From assembly GCA_900541495.1 (NCBI GenBank), contig UQKC01000004.1, positions 1 through 64,000 of the forward strand: 64,000 nucleotides of DNA, written 5' to 3'. The translations under genes and the position numbers were made by a program. A model generated the notes under the pieces. The model worked only from the letters and a program-made list of their open reading frames with translations, had not been told where the DNA came from and did no database searches. This document shows, piece after piece, positions 8,530 through 17,604 of the stretch (its first letter is position 1; the number at the start of each line of letters is the position of its first letter). Source of the stretch: an uncultured Ruminococcus sp. (GTDB lineage Bacteria > Bacillota > Clostridia > Oscillospirales > Ruminococcaceae).

Positions 8530-8600
8530 GTAGGGGACGGGGCGCACGTTCCGTTTTCGAATGATATTGGTGACTGCGGAACGGGAAAACCGTTTCCCTA
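8530..8600. repeat. Degenerate GTAGGGGACGGG-type palindromic repeat
   Basis: Begins GTAGGGGACGGGGCGCACGT and ends GCGGAACGGGAAAACCGTTT followed by CCCTA, so the ends are roughly inverted. It looks like a decayed member of the family at 1405, 29513 and 61344. The rest of 8441-8661 is plain AT-rich DNA. Confidence 0.6.
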
Positions 8601-8661
8601 TTGATAATTTGATAAAAATTATTTACCCGTTGAAATACAGTTTTGCTTTCCGCAGTCAAAC

Positions 8662-8690
8662 TTGACAAAAAGCGGCTTGTGTGGTATATT
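8662..8690 (+). promoter_or_regulatory. Promoter of the nitroreductase gene
   Basis: TTGACA (8662-8667), 17 bases and TATATT (8685-8690). Any open frame beginning at 8662 would start inside the -35 box, which supports ATG 8728. Confidence 0.8.
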
Positions 8691-8727
8691 TATGGCATAC
8701 AGTTTTCTTGAAAAGGAGCGTACTATT

Positions 8728-9267
8728 ATGGAATTCAAAGAACTTATAGAAGCGAGAAGAAGCGTCAGAGCTTACGCCGAGAACGTGACCGTTACCGCGG
8801 ACGATATAAAGTCGATGATAAGCGCCGCACAGCAGGCTCCGTCGTGGAAAAATTCACAGACGGGAAGATATTACGCTGTTATCTCGCCCGAAATGATCGC
8901 AAAGGTGCAGAACGAATGTCTGCCAGAGTTCAACCGTAACAATTCCAGAAACGCAGGTGCGCTCATTATTACGGCTTATGTTGCCAACCGTTCGGGCTTT
9001 GAGCGTGACGGCAATCCCGTGAACGAGTGCGGAAACGAATGGGGCGCTTATGACCTCGGACTTCAGAATCAGAACTTGATCCTTGCCGCAAGGGACAGCG
9101 GCTTTGACACGCTCATTATGGGTATCCGCGATGCGGAAAAGCTTCACGAAATGCTCGGTATCCCCGAAGATCAGCACGTTATGTCGGTAATTGCAGTCGG
9201 CAAAAGAGCTGCAGAACCTCAGAAGCCTGAAAGAAAGAATACCGAAGATATAGTGAAAATGTTTTGA
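8728..9267 (+). CDS. Nitroreductase family protein
   Basis: 179 residues, a short member of the FMN-dependent nitroreductase family, which reduces quinones, nitro compounds or related substrates with NAD(P)H as a homodimer. Family marks are the start MEFKELIEARRSVRAYAEN with the phosphate-binding RRSVR, the AAQQAPSWKNSQ loop and the C-terminal VIAVGKRAAEP. The segment WGAYDLGLQNQNLILAARD matches the helix that contributes to FMN binding. AAAGGAG precedes ATG 8728. It is monocistronic with its own promoter and terminator. The physiological substrate is unknown. Confidence 0.9.
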   Translation: MEFKELIEARRSVRAYAENVTVTADDIKSMISAAQQAPSWKNSQTGRYYAVISPEMIAKVQNECLPEFNRNNSRNAGALIITAYVANRSGFERDGNPVNECGNEWGAYDLGLQNQNLILAARDSGFDTLIMGIRDAEKLHEMLGIPEDQHVMSVIAVGKRAAEPQKPERKNTEDIVKMF

Positions 9268-9272
9268 CCTTA

Positions 9273-9288
9273 ACACTATATATAGTAT
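9273..9288. promoter_or_regulatory. NrdR-box-like palindrome
   Basis: ACACTATATATAGTAT fits the NrdR consensus acaCwAtATaTwGtgt at 15 of 16 positions. It lies just after the nitroreductase stop and before its terminator, about 150 bases upstream of the nrdD promoter. It may be a distal site or a chance palindrome. Confidence 0.4.
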
Positions 9289-9301
9289 TGATGCATAAAA
9301 T

Positions 9302-9338
9302 GAGCCGTTCCGTCAAGCCTTTCGGAACGGCTCTTTTT
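9302..9338 (+). terminator. Terminator of the nitroreductase gene
   Basis: GAGCCGTTCCG (9302-9312) pairs with CGGAACGGCTC (9323-9333), followed by TTTTTG. Confidence 0.88.
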
Positions 9339-9412
9339 GTCAATCCGCAATATTGCCAAAAAAGAAATGGAAAATTCATAAAAAACGCCGACCATGAAAA
9401 TATGTAACTCCC

Positions 9413-9487
9413 TTGTTTTTAATTATGAACTGTGATATAATTCAATATATGGTGCTTAAAAATAAAACATTTTACAATATATAGTGT
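9413..9487 (+). promoter_or_regulatory. nrdDG promoter with two NrdR boxes
   Basis: TTGTTT (9413-9418), 17 bases and TATAAT (9436-9441) with a TG extension. Two NrdR-type 16-mers follow: 9440-9455 (ATTCAATATATGGTGC, 12 of 16 to consensus) and 9472-9487 (TTACAATATATAGTGT, 14 of 16). Their starts are 32 bases apart, about three helical turns, as usual for NrdR tandem boxes. The first box overlaps the -10 hexamer and start point, consistent with repression. Confidence 0.7.
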
Positions 9488-9559
9488 ACATGTAGGCGTT
9501 AAACGTTTGATATTTACTATAAGTTTAATTATTTTGATAAGTTTGATAGAAAGCCGATA

Positions 9560-9678
9560 ATACTAATTTTTAATCAAAGTATAGACAAAAAATCGGCGCA
9601 AAAGCCATATCAACCTGTTTTCAACAGCTGCAAGCTTTTGCTTGATTTTTTGTACACTTTCAGTTTAAAAATTAGTAT
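9560..9678. repeat. Fold-back repeat, copy 2, in the nrdD leader
   Basis: The outer arms ATACTAATTTTTAA and TTAAAAATTAGTAT are exact inverted repeats. The inner arms TATAGACAAAAAATCGGCGC and GCTTGATTTTTTGTACA are imperfect. The core CTGTTTTCAACAGCTGC is shared with copy 1 (1189-1277). In RNA it would form one long stem between the nrdD promoter and its ribosome site. Confidence 0.75.
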
Positions 9679-9728
9679 AAACAGCTCGGCAAAAAAGAAT
9701 GAAAAGGCAAGGGACAGGAGGACCAAAA

Positions 9729-11903
9729 ATGAAGATCATCAAAAGAAATGGAGCGGAAGAGGTTTTTGACATCAACAAGGTCGTGAACGCTATTGCAAAG
9801 GCTAACAACGCAGGCGATAAGAACGAGCTTACCGAGGGTCAGATCTACGACATCGCCGACTATATCGAATATAAGTGCGGCAAGGTAGGAAGAGCCGTTT
9901 CTGTCGAAGAAATTCAGGATATGGTCGAGGGTCAGATCATGGCAAAGGGCGCATTCGATGTTGCCCGCCGTTATGTAAGATACCGTTACACCCGTTCGCT
10001 CGTCCGTAAGGCAAACACCACGGACGACCGCATACTTACCCTCCTCGAATGTAATAACGAGGAAGTTATGCAGGAAAATTCCAACAAGAACCCTGTTGTA
10101 AACAGCGTTCAGCGTGACTATATGGCAGGCGAGGTAAGCCGTGATATCACGAACCGTCTGCTCCTGCCGCCCGATATCGTCGAAGCCGACAAGCAGGGCA
10201 TTATCCACTTCCACGATTCCGATTATTTTGCACAGCATATGCATAACTGCGACCTCGTGAACCTTGAAGATATGCTCCAGAACGGCACGGTCATCAGCGA
10301 AACGCTCATCGAAAAGCCGCACAGCTTCTCAACTGCCTGCAATATCGCAACGCAGATCATTGCACAGGTCGCTTCAAATCAGTACGGCGGTCAGAGCATA
10401 AGCCTTGCGCACCTTGCTCCGTTCGTTCAGATATCCCGTGAAAAAATTCACCGCGATGTCCTTGAAGAAGTAAAGGCTCTCGGCGCAACTCCGAGCGAAA
10501 CCAAGGTCGCTGAAATAGTTGAAAAGCGTCTTCACAAGGAGATCGAAAAGGGCGTTCAGACTATCCAGTATCAGGTCGTAACTCTGATGACAACAAACGG
10601 TCAGGCTCCGTTCCTCACCGTGTTTATGTATCTTAACGAAGCCAAGAACGAAAACGAGAAGCAGGATCTTGCGCTCATCATTGAAGAAATGCTCCGTCAG
10701 CGCTATCAGGGCGTAAAGAACGAAGCGGGCGTGTGGATAACCCCTGCTTTCCCGAAGCTTATATATGTTCTCGAAAATGACAATGTTGACGAGGACAGCC
10801 CATATTTCTACCTTACCGAGCTTGCCGCAAAATGTACGGCGAAGCGCCTTGTCCCCGATTATATCAGCGAAAAGGTAATGCTTCAGCTCAAGGTGGACAA
10901 GAACGGCGAGGGGCATTGCTATACCTGCATGGGCTGCCGCAGCTTCCTCACACCTTATGTTGACGAAAACGGCAAACCGAAGTATTACGGCAGATTCAAT
11001 CAGGGCGTTGTAACTATCAACCTTGTTGACGTTGCGCTCTCCTCGGGCGGCGATATGGATAAATTCTGGAAGATATTCGATGACCGCCTTGACCTTTGCT
11101 ACCGTGCGCTGATGTGCCGTCACGAAAGACTCAAAGGCACATTGTCCGATGCCGCACCTATCCTTTGGCAGTACGGCGCTCTCGCAAGACTTAAAAAGGG
11201 CGAGCCTATCGACAAGCTCCTCTACGGCGGATATTCCACCATTTCGCTCGGCTATGCAGGTCTTTGCGAATGTACAAGATATATGACAGGCAAGTCCCAC
11301 ACCGACCCCGAGGCTACACCGTTCGCACTTGAAGTTATGCAGCACATGAACGATGTCTGCGCCGAGTGGAAAAAGAAAGAGAATATCGACTTCTCTATCT
11401 ACGGTACTCCGCTCGAAAGCACGACTTATAAGTTCTCCAAGTGCCTGCAGAAGCGCTTCGGTATAATCAAGGGCGTAACGGACAAGAATTATATCACGAA
11501 CAGCTATCACGTTCACGTTACCGAGCAGATAGACGCTTTCACAAAGCTCAAATTTGAATCGCAGTTCCAGGCTCTCTCCCCCGGAGGAGCAATCAGCTAT
11601 GTTGAAGTTCCGAATATGCAGAACAATATCCCTGCCGTTATAAAGATAATGAAATTCATCTATGAAAACATTATGTATGCGGAACTCAACACCAAGAGCG
11701 ACTACTGTCAGGTATGCGGATATGACGGCGAGATAAAGATCGTCGAGGACGATGACGGCAAGCTCGTATGGGAATGTCCGAACTGCAGGAACCGTGACCA
11801 GAACAAGCTCAACGTTGCCCGCCGCACCTGCGGTTATATCGGCACTCAGTTCTGGAATCAGGGCAGAACGCAGGAGATAAAAGAAAGGGTACTCCATCTG
11901 TAA
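9729..11903 (+). CDS. nrdD: Anaerobic ribonucleoside-triphosphate reductase
   Basis: 724 residues, the normal length for class III reductase, which converts NTPs to dNTPs without oxygen using formate and a glycyl radical. An ATP-cone domain occupies residues 1-95 (KIIKRNGAEEVFDINKVVNAI, allosteric control). The catalytic barrel follows, with FHDSDYF and the CMGCRSF region. A zinc finger CQVCGY...CPNC stands near the end and the glycyl-radical loop is RRTCGYIGTQFWNQG. ATG 9729 has a perfect AGGAGG; the upstream ATG 9699 would place that site inside the gene. The next gene overlaps the stop by one base (TAATG), so translation is coupled to the activase. Confidence 0.97.
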   Translation: MKIIKRNGAEEVFDINKVVNAIAKANNAGDKNELTEGQIYDIADYIEYKCGKVGRAVSVEEIQDMVEGQIMAKGAFDVARRYVRYRYTRSLVRKANTTDDRILTLLECNNEEVMQENSNKNPVVNSVQRDYMAGEVSRDITNRLLLPPDIVEADKQGIIHFHDSDYFAQHMHNCDLVNLEDMLQNGTVISETLIEKPHSFSTACNIATQIIAQVASNQYGGQSISLAHLAPFVQISREKIHRDVLEEVKALGATPSETKVAEIVEKRLHKEIEKGVQTIQYQVVTLMTTNGQAPFLTVFMYLNEAKNENEKQDLALIIEEMLRQRYQGVKNEAGVWITPAFPKLIYVLENDNVDEDSPYFYLTELAAKCTAKRLVPDYISEKVMLQLKVDKNGEGHCYTCMGCRSFLTPYVDENGKPKYYGRFNQGVVTINLVDVALSSGGDMDKFWKIFDDRLDLCYRALMCRHERLKGTLSDAAPILWQYGALARLKKGEPIDKLLYGGYSTISLGYAGLCECTRYMTGKSHTDPEATPFALEVMQHMNDVCAEWKKKENIDFSIYGTPLESTTYKFSKCLQKRFGIIKGVTDKNYITNSYHVHVTEQIDAFTKLKFESQFQALSPGGAISYVEVPNMQNNIPAVIKIMKFIYENIMYAELNTKSDYCQVCGYDGEIKIVEDDDGKLVWECPNCRNRDQNKLNVARRTCGYIGTQFWNQGRTQEIKERVLHL

Positions 11904-12439
11904 TGAATTACGGTGAAATAAAGAATTTTGATATTGCAAACGGCGAGGGCGTCCGGGTTTCGCTATTCGTTTCGGGCTGCACTCACCACTGCAAAGGCTG
12001 CTTTAACCCCGAAACGTGGAATTTCGGATTCGGCAGCGTCTACACAAAGGAAACAGAGGACAGCATAATGAAAATGCTGTCTTTTCCTTACATTGACGGA
12101 CTTTCGCTGCTCGGCGGCGAGCCGTTTGAACCCGATAATCAGCGCGAGCTTGTAAAGCTGCTGAAAAGAGTGCGTGCCGAGCTTCCCGACAAGGACGTAT
12201 GGTGCTATTCGGGATATATTTTCGATAAAGAACTGCTCTCCGAAAGCCGCGCTCGGTGCGAGGTTACGGACGAGATGCTCTCGCTCATAGACGTTCTCGT
12301 TGACGGCGAGTTCAAGGAAGAATTAAAGGACGTTTCACTCGTTTTCAGAGGTTCTTCCAACCAGCGCATAATCGATGTGAAAAAGTCTCTCGAAAGCGGC
12401 GAAGTTATCCCCTATAAACTGAAAATGAGTGATATATAA
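11903..12439 (+). CDS. nrdG: Anaerobic ribonucleotide reductase activating protein (radical SAM)
   Basis: 178 residues. A radical SAM activase that installs the glycyl radical on NrdD. The iron-sulfur ligands appear as CTHHCKGC, followed by the family phrase FNPETWNF. The SAM-binding GGE motif is LLGGEPFEP. It overlaps the nrdD stop codon by one base and shares its promoter and NrdR control. Length and order are typical. Confidence 0.96.
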   Translation: MNYGEIKNFDIANGEGVRVSLFVSGCTHHCKGCFNPETWNFGFGSVYTKETEDSIMKMLSFPYIDGLSLLGGEPFEPDNQRELVKLLKRVRAELPDKDVWCYSGYIFDKELLSESRARCEVTDEMLSLIDVLVDGEFKEELKDVSLVFRGSSNQRIIDVKKSLESGEVIPYKLKMSDI

Positions 12440-12441
12440 CT

Positions 12442-13170
12442 ATGAAAATACTGATTATCCGTCACGGCGACCCCAATTATGAGATCGATAACCTTACCGA
12501 AAAGGGCAAGCGTGAAGCCGAGCTTCTCTCTGAGCGCATTTCAAAGCTTGACGTGAAAAAATTCTACGTTTCGCCTCTCGGCAGAGCAAAGGCGACAGCT
12601 GCTTATACCCTCGAAAAGATGAACCGTACAGCCGAAGAATGTCCGTGGCTGCGTGAGTTTGATGCTCATATTACCGATGAACACAGCGGCGGGCAGCGTA
12701 TCCCGTGGGACTTGCTCCCCGAGGACTGGACAAAGGTCGGCGAATATTACAGCAAGGACGAATGGTACAAAGCTCCGCTTATGGCGAACGGCAATGTCAT
12801 TGACGAAGCGAAAAAGGTCTATGACGGACTGGACAAGATTCTCGCCGAGAATGGCTATGTCCGTGAGGGAAACTTTTACCGTGCCGAAAAGCCTAACAAT
12901 GATACGATAGTGCTTTTCTGTCACTTCGGCGTTGAGTGCGTGATGCTCGGCTATCTGCTCGGCATTTCGCCCGTTCTGCTCTGGCACGGCTTCTGCGCCG
13001 CTCCGACCTCGGTCACAACGCTCGTCACCGAGGAACGCCGCAAGGGCATCGCCTACTTCCGCACTGGCTCGTTCGGCGACACTTCGCACCTTTATGTGAA
13101 AGGTGAGCCGCCTGCATTTGCGGCAAGATTCTGCGAATGTTTCGATAACGAAGATGAAAGACACGATTAA
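12442..13170 (+). CDS. Histidine phosphatase superfamily protein
   Basis: 242 residues. Phosphoglycerate-mutase-like phosphatase with the catalytic RHG in LIIRHGDPNYEIDNLTEKG, YVSPLGRAKATA as the second phosphate-pocket arginine region, and the second histidine in VLFCHFGVECVMLGYLLG. It is longer than typical cobalamin CobC-type enzymes because of an insert around residues 70-110. It begins 2 bases after nrdG and so is probably co-transcribed with nrdDG, although a role in nucleotide metabolism is only a guess. The substrate cannot be read from sequence. Confidence 0.87.
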   Translation: MKILIIRHGDPNYEIDNLTEKGKREAELLSERISKLDVKKFYVSPLGRAKATAAYTLEKMNRTAEECPWLREFDAHITDEHSGGQRIPWDLLPEDWTKVGEYYSKDEWYKAPLMANGNVIDEAKKVYDGLDKILAENGYVREGNFYRAEKPNNDTIVLFCHFGVECVMLGYLLGISPVLLWHGFCAAPTSVTTLVTEERRKGIAYFRTGSFGDTSHLYVKGEPPAFAARFCECFDNEDERHD

Positions 13171-13184
13171 AGGATATTTAAAAT

Positions 13185-14414
13185 ATGAAAAGTGAACGAA
13201 TTTACCCGAAAGCAGTTGTCACAAAAAAAGCCGAAGCTTCTCTGAAAAAAGGTCACCCCTGGATATATGATACCGAGATAGAAAGCCTTTCCGACGGCGC
13301 ACCGAACGGCGGCATCGTCGATGTTTTTTCCGAGAAAGGCTCATACCTCGGCAGCGGATTTCTTAGCGAAAAGAGCAAGATAAGAATTCGCATCATCTCC
13401 AAAAATGCGAACGATAAATTCGACTATAACTTCTGGAAACGCCGCGTGAAGTATGCCTACGACTACCGCAAGACCGTTATGGGCGAAGATATTTCCTGCT
13501 GTCGTATCATTTTCGGCGAAGCTGACGAGCTTCCCGGACTTACCGTTGACCGCTACAACGATCTGCTCGTAACGCAGGTACTTTCCTACGGTATGGAGCT
13601 TGTAAAGGACGATGTTTTCCGTGCGCTCGTTGAGGTTTTCGCCGAGGATAACGAGAAGATAAGCGGAATTTTCGAGAGAAACGACGTTGCAATTCGCGAA
13701 CTCGAGGGAATGGAGTGCGGAAAAGGCTGGTATAAGGCTGATTTCGTGGGAGTCCCCGATTCGGTCGAAACCGTTATTTGTGAAAACGGCGTAAAATACC
13801 ACGTTGACGTTGAAAACGGACAGAAAACGGGCTTCTTCCTCGATCAGAAATATAACCGCCTTGCCGCCGCAAAAATTGCCAAGGGCAAGATCGTTCTCGA
13901 CTGCTTTACGCACACGGGTTCGTTCGCCCTCAACGCCGCAATGGGCGGTGCAAAGCACGTTACAGCCGTTGACGTTTCGCAGACTGCAGTTGATATGGCG
14001 AAGCGCAACGCACAGGAAAACGGACTTGACGACCGAATGGATTTCCTCTGTACGAATGTCTTTGACCTCCTCCCGAAGCTTGCCGAGGAGAAGAAAAAGC
14101 CTTATGATATGATAATCCTCGATCCGCCTGCATTCACCAAGAGCAGGGGAACTATCGGCAGTGCGGAGCGCGGCTACAAGGAGATAAACTACCGTGCGAT
14201 GAAGCTCCTGCCGAGGGGCGGCTACCTCGCAACGTGCAGCTGTTCGCATTTTATGAACAACGAACTTTTCGTGAAGATGCTTATGTCGGCGGCAAAGGAC
14301 GCAGACGTTCAGCTAAAGCTGATAGAAGTCCGCCGTCAGTCCCCCGATCACCCGACTTTGATGAACGTCCCCGAAACGGACTATCTGAAATTTTATTTGT
14401 TCCAGGTGGTGTGA
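13185..14414 (+). CDS. rlmI: RlmI-type 23S rRNA cytosine-C5 methyltransferase (COG1092)
   Basis: 409 residues. The N-terminal PUA-like domain (about 1-90) is followed by a Rossmann methyltransferase with SAM motif I VLDCFTHTGSFALNAA, acidic motif AVDVSQTAVDMAKRNA and catalytic motif IILDPPAFTKSRG; the motif CSCSHFM near residue 350 is typical of the family. Relatives methylate C1962 of 23S rRNA; the exact target here is inferred. It begins 14 bases after the phosphatase gene. A repeat island starts directly after its stop. Confidence 0.88.
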   Translation: MKSERIYPKAVVTKKAEASLKKGHPWIYDTEIESLSDGAPNGGIVDVFSEKGSYLGSGFLSEKSKIRIRIISKNANDKFDYNFWKRRVKYAYDYRKTVMGEDISCCRIIFGEADELPGLTVDRYNDLLVTQVLSYGMELVKDDVFRALVEVFAEDNEKISGIFERNDVAIRELEGMECGKGWYKADFVGVPDSVETVICENGVKYHVDVENGQKTGFFLDQKYNRLAAAKIAKGKIVLDCFTHTGSFALNAAMGGAKHVTAVDVSQTAVDMAKRNAQENGLDDRMDFLCTNVFDLLPKLAEEKKKPYDMIILDPPAFTKSRGTIGSAERGYKEINYRAMKLLPRGGYLATCSCSHFMNNELFVKMLMSAAKDADVQLKLIEVRRQSPDHPTLMNVPETDYLKFYLFQVV

Positions 14415-14429
14415 GTTAAATTAGGAATT

Positions 14430-14793
14430 CGGAATGCGGAATTCGGAATTATTTTTGCTCCGTAAATTTATCGCGAAATACTAAAGGAAACCTCTAAATT
14501 CCGTAGGGGCGGATTCAATATCCGCCCGTTATAATTAAAAAACTGCAACGATTTTTCGACGTGCAAAATACCGTGAATAAAAACAAAAAGCAGACCTGTT
14601 TTCAAAGTTTTTCCTTGAAAACAGGTCTGCTCGTTTATTTCAAAACGCCTTGCGGCGCGGGACGGGCGACCCGTCCCCTACAGAGAATTTATCTAAAATG
14701 CAGATATTGAAACGGACGGATATTGAATCCGCCCCTACGAAATACGGGTTTCGTGACAAATATACGAAATATAAATAATTCCGAATTCCGAAT
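14430..14793. repeat. Composite intergenic repeat island between rlmI and sbcC
   Basis: This gene-free stretch is almost wholly repetitive. It has GGAATTCGGAAT borders on both sides, palindromes at 14502-14528, 14658-14683 and 14713-14739, and a perfect 16-bp stem (GCAGACCTGTTTTCAA at 14590-14605 with 14615-14630). The two GGGCGGATATTG units point toward each other. The hairpin may also serve as a terminator for both convergent genes. Confidence 0.8.
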
Positions 14794-17589
14794 TCATAAT
14801 TCCGAATTCTTCACTCTGATGTGGCTTTCCCCCGAACGCACATCTTTCGTAACGATTATCTTGCTGTCAATGCGCTCTTTAAGTTCGGCAACGTGGGAGA
14901 TTATGCCGACCGTCCGTCCGCTCTGCGAAAGCTTGCAGAGCGTGTCAACTGCCTGCGTCAGCGCGGCTTCGTCAAGCGTTCCGAAACCCTCGTCAACGAA
15001 CATCGACTGGAGCTGTATGCCGCCCGAGTTTGAACATATCTCGTCCGAAAGTCCGAGCGCAAGCGAAAGCGCCGCTTCAAACGATTCGCCGCCCGAAAGC
15101 GACTTTACGCTTCGTACAGAGCCGTTGTAATGGTCGATAACATCAAGCTCCAAGCCGCTTTTGCCGCTCAAAGACTCCGCATTCGTGCTTCGTACAAGCT
15201 CGTACCGCCCGTCCGTCATCTCCATAAAACGCACATTTGCGCGGTCGGTGATGCGCTTCAGATACGCCGTCTGAATGTAGGTTTCAAGCGTTATTTTCTC
15301 TTTTCCGTTGAGCGTTCCGCCTGCCGTGTCGCAGAGTGAGCGAAGCATCTGATAACGCTTTTCTGCCTTTTCCTGCTCGCCAAAGCCGTCCGAAAGATTT
15401 TTTAGCGCAGTCGTGTTCGATTCTATCCTCGATGAAATTTTCAATCTCTGAGAATCAAGCTCACGCCGTTTGCTTTCGAGCGAAGTTTTTTCCTCCGCAA
15501 GTTTTTCAGCGTCCTCAAAAGGCAGTTCTTTAAGCTGTGAAGCATAAGCCGAAGCCGCCGACTTCAGCGAAGCGATATCAGCCGAGGTCTTTTCCAACTC
15601 GGATTTTGCCGATTCATATTCGGAGCAAATTCCGCTTCTCGTTTTCTCCAATCCAGCAAGGTGCTTCTTAGCTTCATCTTCACCCGAAAATTCAAGCGCT
15701 GAAGCAAGTTTTTCTGCCGCCGCTTCTGCCGCCTGAGCCTGTGCCGAAAGCGAAGCCGCCTGCGCCGAAAGCTCCGATGCAAGCTGGGTGAAGCTTTTCT
15801 GTTCCGCCTGCGCCTTTTCCGTAAGCTTTGCAAGCTCCGCACAGCGCTTTTTCTTCTCCTCGGTGAGAGCGATATCCTGCGTTATCTTGGCGAGTTCGGC
15901 TTTTTCACGCTCAAAGTCCTGCTTGATGCGGTCTTTTATGCCGTCAAGAGGAATTTCGCCGAAATAGCTCTCCGCCTTTGCCGAAACCGCCTTGCGCAGA
16001 GCGTTTTCCCTGCCCGTAAGTTCTCCTGCGGCGCGGCTTTTCTGTGAAGCATTTTCACGGGAGTTCTCCGCACGGAGCCGAGCCGCTTTAAGCTTGTCTT
16101 CGCTGACATTTGCGGCGTGAATTTTCGCAGGGTGTGGGTGTTCAACGCTTCCGCAGACTGGACAAGGCTCGCCGACCGCAAGCTTTTGCGCCAGAACGCC
16201 AGCCTGACTGTCGAGAAACGCCCTTTCGAGCGTGTTGTAAGCCAAAATATCATCGTTAGCCGCCTTTGACGCAGTGAGATATTCAGCCTGCGCATTTTTT
16301 AGCTCCGCACAAACGTCCATATAGTCTTTGACCTCAAAAGCGAACGCTTTCAGTTCGGACATTATGCGGTTTTTATCCGAAGCGGCGGCTTCAAGGCGAG
16401 CCTGATCCTCGGCGGCTGTTTTTATCGTTTCGAGTTCGGCGGCGTATCCATTTATATTGTTTTCGGCGGTGAAAGCCGATTTTTTCGCATTTTCACATTT
16501 TGTCGAGGTCTGCTCCGCAAGCTTGTTTTTTTCCTTTGCGGCGTTTCGTTCAAGGCTCAGCTGCGCGTAATCGGAGAGCCGTTCACGCTCACGGGTGATC
16601 TGCTCCGCAAGCCCGTCAGCCTTTCCGTATTCGGTTTCAGCTGCGGAAAAACGCTCTTTCAGCTTCGGCATCAGCACTTCCGAAGCTCCTATCCTTGTGT
16701 TCACTTCGTTAAGCTTTTTCTCGGCATCAAGCCGTATATTCGAGCGTTCTATCTTCGCCGCAAGCTTTTCCGAAGCGGTCAGAAGCTCCGCCGAAAGCTT
16801 TTCGGTCTCGGAAAGGGCAGACCTGTCCTCATCGATAATTTTATCCGCAAGCGAATTTATCTCGTCCGAACCGAACAGAAGCGGCTCGGCTTTTATCCTG
16901 CCGAGCTCCTCGGAAAAAACGCTGTCCTCGGCGCAGGAAAGAGCGGCGATGTACTGCTCGTTTTTCACGCCGATAAGCTTTAAACCGTTCGCCGCCGCAG
17001 ACATATCCTCGGAGATCCGCTTTTGCAAACGCTGATATTTTTCCGTGCCGAAAAGCGAGCGGAAAATGTCTATCTTGTCCTTTGTCGGCGCAAAAAGAAG
17101 CCGCAGAAAATCCCCCTGCGAAAGCATTGCGACCTGCGCAAAGTGGTCACGGTCAAGCCCGATTATCGAGTTTATTGTCTTGTTCACGCCCGAAACGCCG
17201 TTGACAGTTTTCCCGTCGGGCATGGTAAGCTCCGCACCTGCGGATTCCTCAATGAGAGCGTTCTCCGTCTTCGTTTTGCGCAAAGCCTTGCGCGCGTAGG
17301 GAGGATTTCGCTTTATCGTGTAGACCTTGCCGCCGTATTCAAATTTAAGTTCGACAAAGGTCTTACTTTCGGGTGAAGCGTACTTGCTTCGGAACATCGA
17401 CGAAACGCGCACGTTGCCGCTCGCCGTGCCGTACAAAGCGAAGATGAGCGCATCGAAAACGGTCGTCTTGCCCGCGCCCGTGTCGCCCGTGATAAGGTAA
17501 AGTCCGTCCCTGCCGACCTTGGAAAAGTCGATGTGTTCCTCACCTGCGTAAGGACCGAATGCGGATATCGTAAGTTCAAGCGGTTTCAT
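14794..17589 (-). CDS. sbcC: SbcC-type SMC-like ATPase of the SbcCD nuclease
   Basis: 931 residues. Walker A lies in GDTGAGKTTVFDALIFALYG near residue 35. Two long coiled-coil arms rich in Ala/Glu/Lys flank the zinc hook CPVCGS (about residue 477). The C-terminal ABC signature is SLSGGESFEAALSLALG with Walker B MFVDEGFGTLD. In the complex it drives SbcD nuclease to open hairpins and DNA ends. Usually sbcD lies immediately upstream; here a membrane protein gene is there instead. The last codons (VKNSEL) and the stop are supplied by the GAATTCGGAATTATGAATTC border of the repeat island, so the C terminus has been altered by repeat insertion. Confidence 0.93.
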   Translation of the reverse strand: MKPLELTISAFGPYAGEEHIDFSKVGRDGLYLITGDTGAGKTTVFDALIFALYGTASGNVRVSSMFRSKYASPESKTFVELKFEYGGKVYTIKRNPPYARKALRKTKTENALIEESAGAELTMPDGKTVNGVSGVNKTINSIIGLDRDHFAQVAMLSQGDFLRLLFAPTKDKIDIFRSLFGTEKYQRLQKRISEDMSAAANGLKLIGVKNEQYIAALSCAEDSVFSEELGRIKAEPLLFGSDEINSLADKIIDEDRSALSETEKLSAELLTASEKLAAKIERSNIRLDAEKKLNEVNTRIGASEVLMPKLKERFSAAETEYGKADGLAEQITRERERLSDYAQLSLERNAAKEKNKLAEQTSTKCENAKKSAFTAENNINGYAAELETIKTAAEDQARLEAAASDKNRIMSELKAFAFEVKDYMDVCAELKNAQAEYLTASKAANDDILAYNTLERAFLDSQAGVLAQKLAVGEPCPVCGSVEHPHPAKIHAANVSEDKLKAARLRAENSRENASQKSRAAGELTGRENALRKAVSAKAESYFGEIPLDGIKDRIKQDFEREKAELAKITQDIALTEEKKKRCAELAKLTEKAQAEQKSFTQLASELSAQAASLSAQAQAAEAAAEKLASALEFSGEDEAKKHLAGLEKTRSGICSEYESAKSELEKTSADIASLKSAASAYASQLKELPFEDAEKLAEEKTSLESKRRELDSQRLKISSRIESNTTALKNLSDGFGEQEKAEKRYQMLRSLCDTAGGTLNGKEKITLETYIQTAYLKRITDRANVRFMEMTDGRYELVRSTNAESLSGKSGLELDVIDHYNGSVRSVKSLSGGESFEAALSLALGLSDEICSNSGGIQLQSMFVDEGFGTLDEAALTQAVDTLCKLSQSGRTVGIISHVAELKERIDSKIIVTKDVRSGESHIRVKNSEL

Positions 17590-17604
17590 AGTTTTGTCCT
17601 CGTT

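Noticed and set aside
10374..11939. Long antisense open frame opposite nrdD
   Set aside because: It mirrors a strongly conserved gene on the plus strand, has no ribosome site and reads as low-information sequence.
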